Shown here one piece after another: positions 1 through 7,729 of a DNA stretch of 15,754 bases. A program made the position numbers and the translations under genes. The stretch is from positions 1 to 15,754 of the forward strand of contig CANHPJ010000010.1 of NCBI GenBank assembly GCA_947462515.1, written 5' to 3'. The DNA is from Bacteroidota bacterium (GTDB lineage: Bacteria > Bacteroidota > Bacteroidia > JACCXN01). The stretch's first letter is position 1. Each line of letters opens with the position of its first letter. The notes beneath the pieces are model-generated. The model had not been told where the DNA came from. It did not search any database and worked only from the letters and a program-made list of their open reading frames with translations.

Positions 1-624
1 GATGAAGTTTTCGGAATCGGGCATCATTAATGGTCCTCCACAGCTTAGAGAGTATGCCGTAGATCCCGTTGGCGTTGAAATTATCAATCCATCGGCCCAA
101 TAAGAATTCAAGTACTCGCCATCTATATAGGCATGAATGGTCATCATTGTAGCAGATTCTTTTTTGTGAATCGTCAGCTCATTTAAAGCATAATTTACCT
201 CGCCAAATAAATTGTTATCAGTTTCCAAGCGAAGTAAGGAACGCTCATCAATGGTGAAATTTTTGTTTATAAGATCATTAAAAACCTGATTCAAATCATT
301 TTTGGATGCACTCGATAAAAAACCCAATCTACCCGTGTTAATTCCCAATATGGGTATTCCGGAATTTCTGACAAAAGTAACGGCATTCAACATCGTTCCA
401 TCTCCACCAATGCTAATCATATAATTCACGCCCAAAGGCATAAGTTCTTCATAGCTGCTATAGGTTGCCATATCGGACTTAAAGCTTATAGACTCTTGCA
501 TAAACTCTTTAAATGGCTCATATACAAATGCCTGAACACCCAAGGTTTCAATCAAATTAAACATTTGTTGTATTTCTGGCTGGTGAGCCGCGGAAAAATT
601 GCGACCGTATATTGCTATTTTCAT
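1..624 (-). CDS. nadK: NAD kinase (partial, C-terminus off the left edge)
   Basis: This enzyme phosphorylates NAD+ with ATP (or polyphosphate in some homologues) to give NADP+ and acts in the cytosol. The gene starts at the ATG whose complement lies at 622-624, and 208 codons are visible before the window ends. The N-terminus MKIAIYGR begins the Rossmann-like half. The diagnostic GGDGT motif is at residues 73-77, the NE substrate-binding motif at 148-149 (LNELTIH), and the second conserved block TPTGSTAYSLS at 184-194, followed by CGGP. Bacteroidota NAD kinases are usually near 290 residues, so roughly 80 residues are missing off-window. The gene lies 105 nt downstream of the ABC exporter on the same strand. 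A weak -7-like TAAAATTG precedes it, so it could be in an operon or have its own promoter. Family identity is essentially certain. Confidence 0.95.
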   Translation of the reverse strand, partial: MKIAIYGRNFSAAHQPEIQQMFNLIETLGVQAFVYEPFKEFMQESISFKSDMATYSSYEELMPLGVNYMISIGGDGTMLNAVTFVRNSGIPILGINTGRLGFLSSASKNDLNQVFNDLINKNFTIDERSLLRLETDNNLFGEVNYALNELTIHKKESATMMTIHAYIDGEYLNSYWADGLIISTPTGSTAYSLSCGGPLMMPDSENFI

Positions 625-729
625 TTTTTATCTTTTAATATTTTGACTTTAAAAGCAATGCAATTTTACAAAAAAAGTTTGTTCAAGAAATCTTGACAGC
701 CAAAAAACCCGGCAGAATTTAATACTATA

Positions 730-2568
730 CTAAACAAAAGCTTGCAAATCGCATAGCCTTTTATAAGAGCCATTAGTGTTTATTAATTCCTGATGATTTC
801 CTCTCTCAATAATCTGACCCTTTTGCATCACAATAATTTCATCAGCATGTTGTATGGTTGACAAGCGATGAGCTATGACAAGCGAGGTTCGGTTTTTCAT
901 GAGGTTTATCAACGCTTCCTGAACCAAACGTTCAGATTCAGTGTCCAAGGCAGAAGTAGCTTCGTCCAAAATGAGTATTGGGGGATTTTTAAACACTGCC
1001 CTGGCTATGCTTATTCTTTGCCTTTGACCACCGGATAGTTTGGATCCTCTGTCTCCTACGTTGCTTTGATAGCCATTTTCCATCTGAGATATAAACTCAT
1101 GTGCATTGGCAATTTTAGCTGCCGCAATTACATCTTCTTCAGTAGCATTAGGCATTCCAAAAGCTATATTATTAAAAATCGTATCATTGAATAAAATCGA
1201 CTCCTGAGTAACAATACCCATTAGTCCTCGCAAATCGGCCAGCTTTATGTTTTTTATGTCAACACCATCAATAAAAATGCTTCCTGATGTACAGTCATAA
1301 AAACGAGGCAATAGATCTGCTAAAGTTGTTTTACCGGAACCCGACTGACCAACAAGAGCAATGGTTTTTCCTTTATGAATTTCGAAATTGACTTTTTTCA
1401 GCACCTCATCTTTATCATAAGCAAAAGTCACATCGTTATATTTAACGGAAGTCGCAAAAGTGCTTTTTGAAATAGAGATACGTGTATCATCCACCTCAAC
1501 CGGCGTATCCAAAATTGCCAATATTCGCTCACCGGAGGCTAGTCCGCGCTGAATGCTTGTTACTGCATTGGAAATGTTTTTAGCAGGAACTAATATTTGC
1601 GAATACAGGATAATATAAACCAAAAATCCACTGGCACTCAATTCCGAATTATTTTCCAGCACCAAGCTTCCTCCATAAAGCAAAACTCCTGCCACTACCG
1701 TTACCCCTAAAAACTCAGATAATGGTGAGGCTAATTCTTTCTGATTCCATATTGACTTTAGCAAATCTTTATACCTGGTATTCTGAACCTGAAACTTCTG
1801 AATAATATATCGTTGCGCATTGAATGCCTTTATTATTCTTACGCCTGAAATCGTTTCCTCTATTATGCTCAGTATATTACCCAATACATCCTGTACTATT
1901 TTTGCATCTTTCCTCAACTTTTTAGATACAAAGGCAATTATCAAGCCTGATGCAGGCAGAACAATTAAAGTAAATAAAGTCAGCTTGGCTGACATAATAA
2001 ACAACATCACCAGATAACCTATAAGCATGATAGGCTCCCTCAAAATGACCTGGACAGAACTGATTATTGAATTCTCTATTTCGCTCACGTCATTTGTCAA
2101 ATTAGAGATAACATCTCCCTTTTTTCTATTACGGAAATAGCCTATGTGAAAAGCAGTTATTTTTTCAAATAAAGCATTTCTGATATTTGCAACGATATAA
2201 GTACGCATCGAAGAAAGAACACGTTGAGAGAAATACTTGAATACATTGGCAAAAAAAACAGAAACCATAATTACAACACACACAAATTTCAATGCTCCAA
2301 TTTTTCCATGTTCCGCAAGCATATTAGAAAAAAAGTAATTGAAATAATTCTTGGCATATTCAACCGAAAAAGAAAACTCGGGTCTTATATGCACCTCCTC
2401 AGTTTTAATAACTCCAAACAAGACATTCAAAAGTGGTATTAACAGCGAAAAATTTATCAACCCGAATAAAACCCCAAAAATTGCCAATATGGCATAACGA
2501 GGAAGAAACCTCGACAAAGGACTGGCAAAAGAAAGTATTCGAAAGTATGTTTTAAAATCGGAATTCAT
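730..2568 (-). CDS. MsbA-like ABC exporter (fused permease-ATPase)
   Basis: This is a type IV ABC half-transporter, expected to homodimerise in the inner membrane and export a lipid or other hydrophobic substrate. The closest well-known homologue is the lipid A-core flippase MsbA, but the substrate cannot be read from sequence. From the ATG at 2568 the protein has 612 residues, a normal length. Six hydrophobic segments lie in about residues 25-335. The ATPase domain follows, with Walker A GQSGSGKTT at 407-415, Q-loop glutamine at 455, signature LSGGQ at 511-515, Walker B ILILDE at 531-536 and H-loop histidine at 567. A TTG codon directly upstream (2569-2571) also keeps the frame open, but the ATG is the more likely start. 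All catalytic motifs are intact. It is divergent from the glycosyltransferase and upstream of nadK on the same strand. The family is certain; the MsbA function is inferred. Confidence 0.93.
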   Translation of the reverse strand: MNSDFKTYFRILSFASPLSRFLPRYAILAIFGVLFGLINFSLLIPLLNVLFGVIKTEEVHIRPEFSFSVEYAKNYFNYFFSNMLAEHGKIGALKFVCVVIMVSVFFANVFKYFSQRVLSSMRTYIVANIRNALFEKITAFHIGYFRNRKKGDVISNLTNDVSEIENSIISSVQVILREPIMLIGYLVMLFIMSAKLTLFTLIVLPASGLIIAFVSKKLRKDAKIVQDVLGNILSIIEETISGVRIIKAFNAQRYIIQKFQVQNTRYKDLLKSIWNQKELASPLSEFLGVTVVAGVLLYGGSLVLENNSELSASGFLVYIILYSQILVPAKNISNAVTSIQRGLASGERILAILDTPVEVDDTRISISKSTFATSVKYNDVTFAYDKDEVLKKVNFEIHKGKTIALVGQSGSGKTTLADLLPRFYDCTSGSIFIDGVDIKNIKLADLRGLMGIVTQESILFNDTIFNNIAFGMPNATEEDVIAAAKIANAHEFISQMENGYQSNVGDRGSKLSGGQRQRISIARAVFKNPPILILDEATSALDTESERLVQEALINLMKNRTSLVIAHRLSTIQHADEIIVMQKGQIIERGNHQELINTNGSYKRLCDLQAFV

Positions 2569-2700
2569 CAATTAATATGTTTTGCTTTTTGATTGTGTAT
2601 TTTTAAAACAAAAGGCTGGATTTAGATTTGTTAAAAAGTTTAATCAGGAATATTTAGCCAGATAATCACTTTTTTATTAGATAACATATCCCAGTCAAAA

Positions 2701-2708
2701 CAAATGTA
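2701..2708 (-). promoter_or_regulatory. Candidate -7 element for the ABC exporter
   Basis: On the minus strand this reads TACATTTG, an exact match to the Bacteroidota -7 consensus TAnnTTTG. No TTTG is seen at the expected -33 spacing. It would leave a leader of roughly 125 nt before the ATG at 2568. It overlaps a small inverted repeat. An exact match can arise by chance in AT-rich DNA, so confidence is low. Confidence 0.3.
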
Positions 2709-2879
2709 AACATTTATTACAAATCACTATTTAGAAGTAGCGACCAGCTGATTTGAAATTAGATTTAAACACCTTTAAAGTGCTATTTTTTAATAACATA
2801 CAAATGTTTTAAAAAACTATAAATTATAAAAAATGGGATATCTTACACATAAAAAAATCATTTATTGACCTGTTTTAAC

Positions 2880-2887
2880 TAAATTTG
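2880..2887 (+). promoter_or_regulatory. Candidate -7 element for the glycosyltransferase gene
   Basis: TAAATTTG matches the Bacteroidota -7 consensus TAnnTTTG exactly and lies 25 nt before the ATG at 2913. That gives a short leader of about 20 nt, a typical arrangement. A TTG occurs at 2865-2867, but its spacing (12 nt) is too short for a standard -33 element. Confidence 0.45.
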
Positions 2888-2912
2888 AACATTATTTCAA
2901 TAAGTCCATTAA

Positions 2913-3728
2913 ATGATTAGTATAATAGCCGCTGTTCATAATCAATTACCGATTAACAAATTGTTTTACGATAGTTTAGTAAAATATACTTATCATCCTT
3001 TTGAACTAATAATTATTGATAATAATTCTAGTGATGGCAGCAGGGAATTCTATAAAAGTGTTGGTGCTACAGTCATTGAAAACAAAGAAAATTATTCATA
3101 TCCCTTCTGCCAGAATCAAGGCATAAAAATTGCCAAATATGATGTTTTTGCCTTCCTAAATAATGATATTATTGTGCCTCCTCTCTGGGATAAAAGATTA
3201 CTCGAGATTGCGGAGTTACATGGGTTGGAAGTTTTTACCCCATGTGGAATAGAAAAAACGGAGACTGCAGAATCAACCAAAAAGATGTGGAAAAAATGGA
3301 ATATTATTAAAAATATAATTTCCCAGTTCGGAAGAACTGAAAAAACCTTTAAGCTCATGCACTCTTTGATGTATGGCAATTGGGAAAAGTTTTCGAATGG
3401 TCGTTATAATAACTTTAAATCAACCATTATTGAAGGCTTTGTCGGAAATAGCGTAATCATGAAACGAAGCGCCATTGCAAAAATTGGATTATGGGATGAA
3501 CGACTCCAAGCTGCTGATTTTGATTTATATCTGAGAACAAAAAAACGAAATATGGAATTTGGGGATATTTTACCAATACATACTGTTTTGGGGGTTTTTC
3601 ATCATCATTTTATAAGGATAACAGCTAAGTCAAAACCTGTAAAATTTGCTGATGCAGAAAATATAATTTCATTAGATCAAAAATGGGCTAGTGAAAAAGA
3701 AATATATTTGAAAGATATTTTCTATTGA
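2913..3728 (+). CDS. Family 2 glycosyltransferase
   Basis: This is a cytosolic GT-A fold enzyme that should transfer a sugar from a nucleotide-sugar donor, probably to a polysaccharide, lipid-linked glycan or protein glycan. Donor and acceptor are unknown. The 271 residues begin directly with the nucleotide-binding strand MISIIAAVHN. DNNSSDGS is at 36-43, NQG at 68-70, the metal-binding DXD-like LNNDI at 82-86, and a C-terminal acceptor-side ADFDLYLR at 201-208. A triple histidine (230-232) lies near the end of the catalytic domain, a position where GT2 enzymes often carry a conserved His. No membrane segment is seen. The length is normal for soluble WbbL-like GT2 proteins. It is alone apart from the DUF6588-like gene 42 nt downstream, so it is not in a recognisable polysaccharide cluster. 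Confidence 0.88.
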   Translation: MISIIAAVHNQLPINKLFYDSLVKYTYHPFELIIIDNNSSDGSREFYKSVGATVIENKENYSYPFCQNQGIKIAKYDVFAFLNNDIIVPPLWDKRLLEIAELHGLEVFTPCGIEKTETAESTKKMWKKWNIIKNIISQFGRTEKTFKLMHSLMYGNWEKFSNGRYNNFKSTIIEGFVGNSVIMKRSAIAKIGLWDERLQAADFDLYLRTKKRNMEFGDILPIHTVLGVFHHHFIRITAKSKPVKFADAENIISLDQKWASEKEIYLKDIFY

Positions 3729-3770
3729 CAGTATCACTTAAGACAATTATTCTAAACCAAATTATAAACT

Positions 3771-4904
3771 ATGAAACAACTACTTAAAAATGCAATTTTT
3801 GGAATTGGACTTATCATTTTTTCCAATGCCAATGGTCAGAAATTGATTTCAGAAATGATAAACAAAAACATTTCAGAAATGGTAAACAAAAATGTTTCAG
3901 ATGCCAACAAAATAGCCTCCGCATACGCAGGGCCTGCTCTTGGAGCTATGGGCAACAACCTCAACAACGGATGGTATAGCACTGCTGATCCATTGAAACT
4001 TGGGAGATTCAAATTGGAACTTAACTTACCTTTGTCATTCCCCAGCGAGAGTGAGAAAAATTTTAAGGTAAATGAAATTGGACTTTATTCGATGAAAACA
4101 AATACTAATGAGGCTCCAACAGCTTTTGGTTCAAGAAAGGAATCGGCCACTTTTTATGTTGTGGAAGATGTGCTGGGAAAAACAGATACAATTAAAAACT
4201 TTACTCTTTCCGGTGGTGGGCTGCCCTTAATGCCAATGATTAACCCTCAATTAAATGTAGGACTTGTATTTGGCACCGAATTAATGTTCAGATATTTACC
4301 CTCTATTGATTCCAGAGGTTTTAAAACTAATTATTGGGGTCTGGGAGTTAAACATGATATTAAACAATGGATTCCTATCATAAAGCAACTGCCTTTTAGC
4401 TTATCATTTATTGGTGCTTTTTCTAATTTAGATGCCACCTATACTTTCGCAGATGCTCTCTTGCCGATTGCCGATGCCACAACCCCATTTGTGGATATAT
4501 CAGGCAAAGAATTAATTGATAAACCATCATTCAAAGATCAAAAAGTTATGATTGCAATAAATTCCTGGAATGCGAATGTAATCATATCCAAAAAACTTCC
4601 TCTTGTTTCATTTTTTGGGGGATTAAGATTATCACACACCTCTACCTCTCTCTCTTTAGAGGGAAATTTTCCTTTGCAAACATTTGACATAAGAGAAACA
4701 GCAATCAGCAATACTAATTTTGGCAAGCCCGCAAATACCTTCTTAAAAAATCCACTGAGCTCCAGTTATAATAAAACTTCGTTTGGAATAAATGGAGGAA
4801 CGCGCATTAAATTAGGAATTATAAGCATTTTATTAGACGGAACCTATGTGCCGGGTGGTTTCTCCAGCGCTACAGCTGGTTTTGGCATTGGTTTTTTCAA
4901 CTAA
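3771..4904 (+). CDS. Secreted DUF6588-like protein, probable outer-membrane type
   Basis: The function is unknown. The protein (377 residues) has a basic N-terminus, a hydrophobic core at about residues 7-18 and a plausible signal peptidase I site around SNANGQ (18-23), so it should leave the cytoplasm. The mature part is rich in alternating hydrophobic/polar stretches and glycines and ends in GFGIGFFN with a terminal aromatic pattern, suggesting a beta-barrel-like or outer-membrane protein. The NNGWYSTADPLKLGRF block at 65-80, and later GLGVKHDIKQW followed by a LPFSLSFIGAFS stretch, resemble the Bacteroidota family DUF6588; I assign this from memory of the family pattern. Directly after the signal peptide lies a short in-frame tandem repeat (ISEMINKN, ISEMVNKN). 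It follows the glycosyltransferase by 42 nt with no evident promoter between, and a strong terminator follows it. Confidence 0.75.
   Translation: MKQLLKNAIFGIGLIIFSNANGQKLISEMINKNISEMVNKNVSDANKIASAYAGPALGAMGNNLNNGWYSTADPLKLGRFKLELNLPLSFPSESEKNFKVNEIGLYSMKTNTNEAPTAFGSRKESATFYVVEDVLGKTDTIKNFTLSGGGLPLMPMINPQLNVGLVFGTELMFRYLPSIDSRGFKTNYWGLGVKHDIKQWIPIIKQLPFSLSFIGAFSNLDATYTFADALLPIADATTPFVDISGKELIDKPSFKDQKVMIAINSWNANVIISKKLPLVSFFGGLRLSHTSTSLSLEGNFPLQTFDIRETAISNTNFGKPANTFLKNPLSSSYNKTSFGINGGTRIKLGIISILLDGTYVPGGFSSATAGFGIGFFN
3847..3900 (+). repeat. 24-nt tandem repeat within the DUF6588-like gene
   Basis: Two 24-nt units, 3847-3870 and 3871-3894, differ at only three positions, and a third partial copy (TTTCAG) follows at 3895-3900. 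The unit encodes eight residues (ISEMINKN and ISEMVNKN, then the related VSDANKIA), so copy-number change would keep the frame. It sits just after the predicted signal peptide. Confidence 0.85.
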
Positions 4905-4921
4905 ACTTTTTTTCATCATTC

Positions 4922-4959
4922 ACAAATTGCTCAGCCAATCACTGAGCAATTTGTTTTTT
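4922..4959 (+). terminator. Intrinsic terminator after the DUF6588-like gene
   Basis: A perfect 13-bp stem (ACAAATTGCTCAG at 4922-4934 with its complement at 4942-4954) encloses a 7-nt loop. It runs directly into a T tract ending at 4959. It begins 17 nt after the stop codon. The T tract fits plus-strand termination and ends the glycosyltransferase/DUF6588 transcript ahead of rbfA. Confidence 0.88.
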
Positions 4960-5149
4960 AAACATTCCTTACAAAAGCTGCCAAATAGCCCTAAAGCAGA
5001 TTAAATATCAAAATTGTATAATCCTGCAGAACAAGAGATAATACTCAACTGTTATAAACATCTGATTTAAAACAAATATCATCCAACAGAACAAAAAAAA
5101 TGATACGATGGGTTTTTATTTTAAGGAATAAGAATTAATAAAATTTTGA

Positions 5150-5157
5150 TACTTTTG
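5150..5157 (+). promoter_or_regulatory. Candidate -7 element very close to the rbfA start
   Basis: TACTTTTG is an exact match to the Bacteroidota -7 consensus TAnnTTTG and ends only 5 nt before the rbfA ATG at 5163. If used, transcription would begin at or within a few bases of the start codon, giving a leaderless or nearly leaderless mRNA. No clear -33 TTTG is present. The upstream terminator at 4922-4959 means rbfA needs its own promoter in the 4960-5162 stretch. Confidence 0.5.
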
Positions 5158-5162
5158 CCTTT

Positions 5163-5501
5163 ATGAATTCTACTAGACAAAATAAGGTTGCACGATTGCT
5201 TCAAAAAGAATTGAGTGAGCTTTTTCAACGTGAAGCAAGAAATTTATTCGGTGGCGCCTTGATTACCGTTACTATTGTAAGAATAAGCCCCGATTTGGCT
5301 GAAGCAAAAATCTACTTGAGTATTTTCGGCGTTAAAGACAATGAAGAAATACTAAAAATGGTTAAAACCAATTACAAAACAATTAGAGCCAAACTAGGTG
5401 AAAAAGTAAAAAATCAATTGCGAATAGTTCCTAATCTTAGCTTCTTTATTGATGATTCATTGGATTATGCTGAAAAAATTGAGCAACTTTTAAAAAAATA
5501 A
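5163..5501 (+). CDS. rbfA: Ribosome-binding factor A
   Basis: RbfA binds the immature 30S subunit near the 5' helix of 16S rRNA, aids its maturation and is needed for growth in the cold. The 112-residue protein matches the usual single KH-like domain. An N-terminal helix carries RQNKVARLLQKELSEL (5-20), the central strand region reads ITVTIVRISPDLAEAKIYLS (34-53), and the characteristic end LRIVPNLSFFIDDSLD (86-101) is followed by a closing helix. No Shine-Dalgarno sequence is seen, and a -7-like element lies immediately upstream. In many Bacteroidota rbfA is followed directly by a LolC/E-type permease gene; here a methyltransferase gene lies between them. Confidence 0.93.
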   Translation: MNSTRQNKVARLLQKELSELFQREARNLFGGALITVTIVRISPDLAEAKIYLSIFGVKDNEEILKMVKTNYKTIRAKLGEKVKNQLRIVPNLSFFIDDSLDYAEKIEQLLKK

Positions 5502-5556
5502 CTTTACTCTGTCGCAAGAGATTTTAGATAAGAGAAACCATCCTTAACAAAAACAT

Positions 5557-6363
5557 ATGCATTACGATCCTATCAAAAGAAGTTTAGGGAATTTATTCAA
5601 CTCCACACCTTTTTTAAGAATTGTTTTTTATAAACTCCTTGACCTACTCTTGCTGAGAACTTGGCATATTCAGAAAGAATTAAAAAAGTGGATGCCCAAA
5701 GATCCCCAATCCGTTCATATTTTAGATGCCGGAAGTGGCTTTGGACAATATAGCTACTTTATGTCATCGAAAAATAAAAATTGGAATATACTGGCCGTAG
5801 ACGTTAAAGAGGAACAAGTGTCTGACTGTAATAAATTTTTCAGACAAATAAATAGAAACAGTGTATTGTTTAAAACAGCAGACCTGACTCAATTTGTGCA
5901 GGCTAACTCATTTGACCTTGCCCTTTCTGTGGATGTTATGGAACACATTTTGGAAGATGTAGAAGTGTTTAAAAACATCCATCAATCACTTAAACCAGGC
6001 GGCATGCTGCTAATTTCCACACCTTCTGACCAGGGTGGTTCTGATATAAATGATGAAAATGATACTTCATTTATAGAAGAACATGTTCGCGATGGATATA
6101 ATATCAAGGACATCGAGGACAAGTTAAAATTATCAGGGTTTTCAAAAGTAGAGGCTAAATATTCTTATGGTGCTCCCGGAAAGATTTCATGGCGCTTATC
6201 GATGAAATACCCTATGACTGTATTGAATTTCAGCAAGGCTTTTTTTATTCTGTTACCTTTTTACTACGCTGTAACCTTTCCTGTTTGTTTCATTTTGAAT
6301 TATCTCGACACTAATGGCAATCACCCAACAGGAACAGGACTAATAGTAAAAGCATGGAAATAA
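5557..6363 (+). CDS. Class I SAM-dependent methyltransferase
   Basis: This is a Rossmann-fold methyltransferase of the UbiE/Methyltransf_11 type; its substrate is unknown. The SAM-binding motif I ILDAGSGFGQYS is at residues 55-66, the acidic motif II residue lies in AVDVK (80-84), motif post-I SFDLALSVDVMEHI is at 118-131, and LKPGGMLLISTP is at 145-156. The C-terminal part has a hydrophobic stretch at about 228-249 that could anchor it to a membrane, which would suit a lipid-linked or quinone-like substrate; this is inference. It begins 55 nt after rbfA. A weak promoter-like pair (TTG at 5479-5481, 17 nt, TAACTTTA at 5499-5506) overlaps the end of rbfA, so it may be co-transcribed or separately driven. 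The 268 residues form a complete domain. Confidence 0.85.
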   Translation: MHYDPIKRSLGNLFNSTPFLRIVFYKLLDLLLLRTWHIQKELKKWMPKDPQSVHILDAGSGFGQYSYFMSSKNKNWNILAVDVKEEQVSDCNKFFRQINRNSVLFKTADLTQFVQANSFDLALSVDVMEHILEDVEVFKNIHQSLKPGGMLLISTPSDQGGSDINDENDTSFIEEHVRDGYNIKDIEDKLKLSGFSKVEAKYSYGAPGKISWRLSMKYPMTVLNFSKAFFILLPFYYAVTFPVCFILNYLDTNGNHPTGTGLIVKAWK

Positions 6364-6400
6364 CTTTATAGTTCTAATTTATTACTGAAATACATTATAA

Positions 6401-6440
6401 ATCTGTTTGTTTTTTAAAATCCCAAAACAGATAAATTTTT
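6401..6440 (+). terminator. Weak candidate terminator after the methyltransferase gene
   Basis: A perfect 8-bp stem (ATCTGTTT at 6401-6408 and AAACAGAT at 6425-6432) surrounds a 16-nt loop and is followed, after three adenines, by a short T tract (6436-6440). The stem is AT-rich and the loop large, so termination may be poor or absent. Confidence 0.3.
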
Positions 6441-6507
6441 AACGAAACAACAACAACTATCGCAGCTAATTTACATGCTTCAATCAGCATAATTTAAAAG
6501 GGTTTTA

Positions 6508-7728
6508 ATGAACTTTCCTTTCTTCATAGCTAAACGATATTTTATTGCCAAAAAATCGCAAAATGTAATCAACATCATTACAAAAATTGCAATTACGGGT
6601 GTCGCCATTGGTACTATGGCTTTAATTGTGGTTTTATCAGCATTTAATGGCATAGAAGACTTAGTACTCTCCCTTTTCAACTCGTTTGATCCTCAAATTA
6701 GAATCACCGTTAAAGAAGGAAAAACCTTCGATGCCTCTTCAAGTGTATTTTATGACATTAAAAAAATGGACGGCATAGCCCATTTTACCGAGGTTCTGGA
6801 AGAAAATGTATTGTTAAAGTATAAAGACAAACAAACCATTTCAATTATTAAAGGGGTAAGCAGTGAATTTATTCCCATGAATCGCATGGATACCATGATA
6901 ACTGATGGCGAGTTTGTGCTTAATTACGACAGCGTTGACTACACGGTATTGGGACAAGGCATAGCATACAATTTAGGGGTAAACCTACTAAATTATACAG
7001 AGCCTATTCAAGTCTATGCCCCAAAAAGATCGAAAAAAACATCTATGAATCCGGAAGATGCCTTTAAAAACCTTTCCATTTTGCCTTCGGGAACATTTTC
7101 TATACAACATGATTTTGACTCAAAATACATTATTGTGCCATTAACGTTTGCGCGCGAACTGTTGGACTATTCAAATCAAGTTACAGCAGTAGAAATAAGC
7201 CTGACACAAAATACAAATACCAAAGAAATTCAAAATAAAATACAATCCTTACTTGGCGAAAATTTCGAAGTTAAAGATCGTTATCAGCAACATGATTTTC
7301 TTTATAAAATTATGAAATCTGAAAAATGGGCCGTTTTCCTGATTTTAAGTTTCATACTTATCATCGCCACTTTTAACGTAATTGGCTCTCTCACCATGCT
7401 GATAATTGATAAGAAAAAAGACCTGAAAATACTGTGGAACATGGGAGCAAGCACTTCTTTAATCCGAAAAATATTTTTTATTGAAGGTTTGTTTATTTCT
7501 CTTTCCGGTGCGGTAATTGGCCTAGTAGCCGGATTACTAGTATGCCTGGCACAAATTCACTTTAAAATAATAACCCTTCAAGGCTCCTTTGTGATGGAAG
7601 CATATCCTATTAAACTTGAAGTAACAGACTTTGTCCTTGTATTATTAACTGTCTTTATAATTGGTGCCTTTGCAGCCTGGTTGCCCGCCAAACAAATAAC
7701 TCAAAAACATTTACCAATGAAAGAATAA
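6508..7728 (+). CDS. LolC/LolE-type FtsX-family ABC permease
   Basis: This is an inner-membrane permease of the MacB/FtsX family, closest to the lipoprotein-releasing LolC/LolE subunits that work with the ATPase LolD to extract lipoproteins. The 406 residues show the classic four-helix layout. A first membrane segment lies at about 26-46, followed by a large periplasmic domain (about 50-270) and then segments at about 274-299, 328-352 and 373-391. The conserved coupling region NVIGSLTMLIIDKKKDLKIL lies at 290-309, followed by NMGAS at 311-315. No LolD-like ATPase gene is adjacent, so the partner must be encoded elsewhere. It starts 144 nt after the methyltransferase gene. AAAGGG just upstream of the ATG is the most Shine-Dalgarno-like sequence in this part. 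The family is certain; lipoprotein release is inferred. Confidence 0.88.
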   Translation: MNFPFFIAKRYFIAKKSQNVINIITKIAITGVAIGTMALIVVLSAFNGIEDLVLSLFNSFDPQIRITVKEGKTFDASSSVFYDIKKMDGIAHFTEVLEENVLLKYKDKQTISIIKGVSSEFIPMNRMDTMITDGEFVLNYDSVDYTVLGQGIAYNLGVNLLNYTEPIQVYAPKRSKKTSMNPEDAFKNLSILPSGTFSIQHDFDSKYIIVPLTFARELLDYSNQVTAVEISLTQNTNTKEIQNKIQSLLGENFEVKDRYQQHDFLYKIMKSEKWAVFLILSFILIIATFNVIGSLTMLIIDKKKDLKILWNMGASTSLIRKIFFIEGLFISLSGAVIGLVAGLLVCLAQIHFKIITLQGSFVMEAYPIKLEVTDFVLVLLTVFIIGAFAAWLPAKQITQKHLPMKE

Positions 7729-7729
7729 C

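Larger units (their letters stand above)
2569..2912. other. AT-rich divergent intergenic region
   Basis: About 340 nt separate the minus-strand ABC exporter from the plus-strand glycosyltransferase. No coding frame here is supported by protein similarity or length. The region holds candidate -7 elements for both directions (listed separately). It also has two small inverted repeats built around ACAAATGT: AAATGT-AA-ACATTT at 2702-2715, and AACAT-ACAA-ATGTT at 2795-2808. The repeats could be operators but are short enough to be chance in such AT-rich DNA. Confidence 0.5.

Noticed and set aside
496..696. A 66-codon plus-strand frame over the start of nadK.
   Set aside because: It is antisense to the nadK N-terminus, which shows clear conserved residues, and resembles no family I know.
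2623..2630. TAGATTTG on the plus strand as a glycosyltransferase promoter.
   Set aside because: It matches the -7 consensus but lies almost 300 nt upstream, with no -33 element; a closer exact match exists at 2880-2887.
4905..5162. A possible small RNA or tRNA between the DUF6588-like gene and rbfA.
   Set aside because: Apart from the terminator and the -7-like site I see no cloverleaf, conserved TpsiC-like sequence or second structured element.
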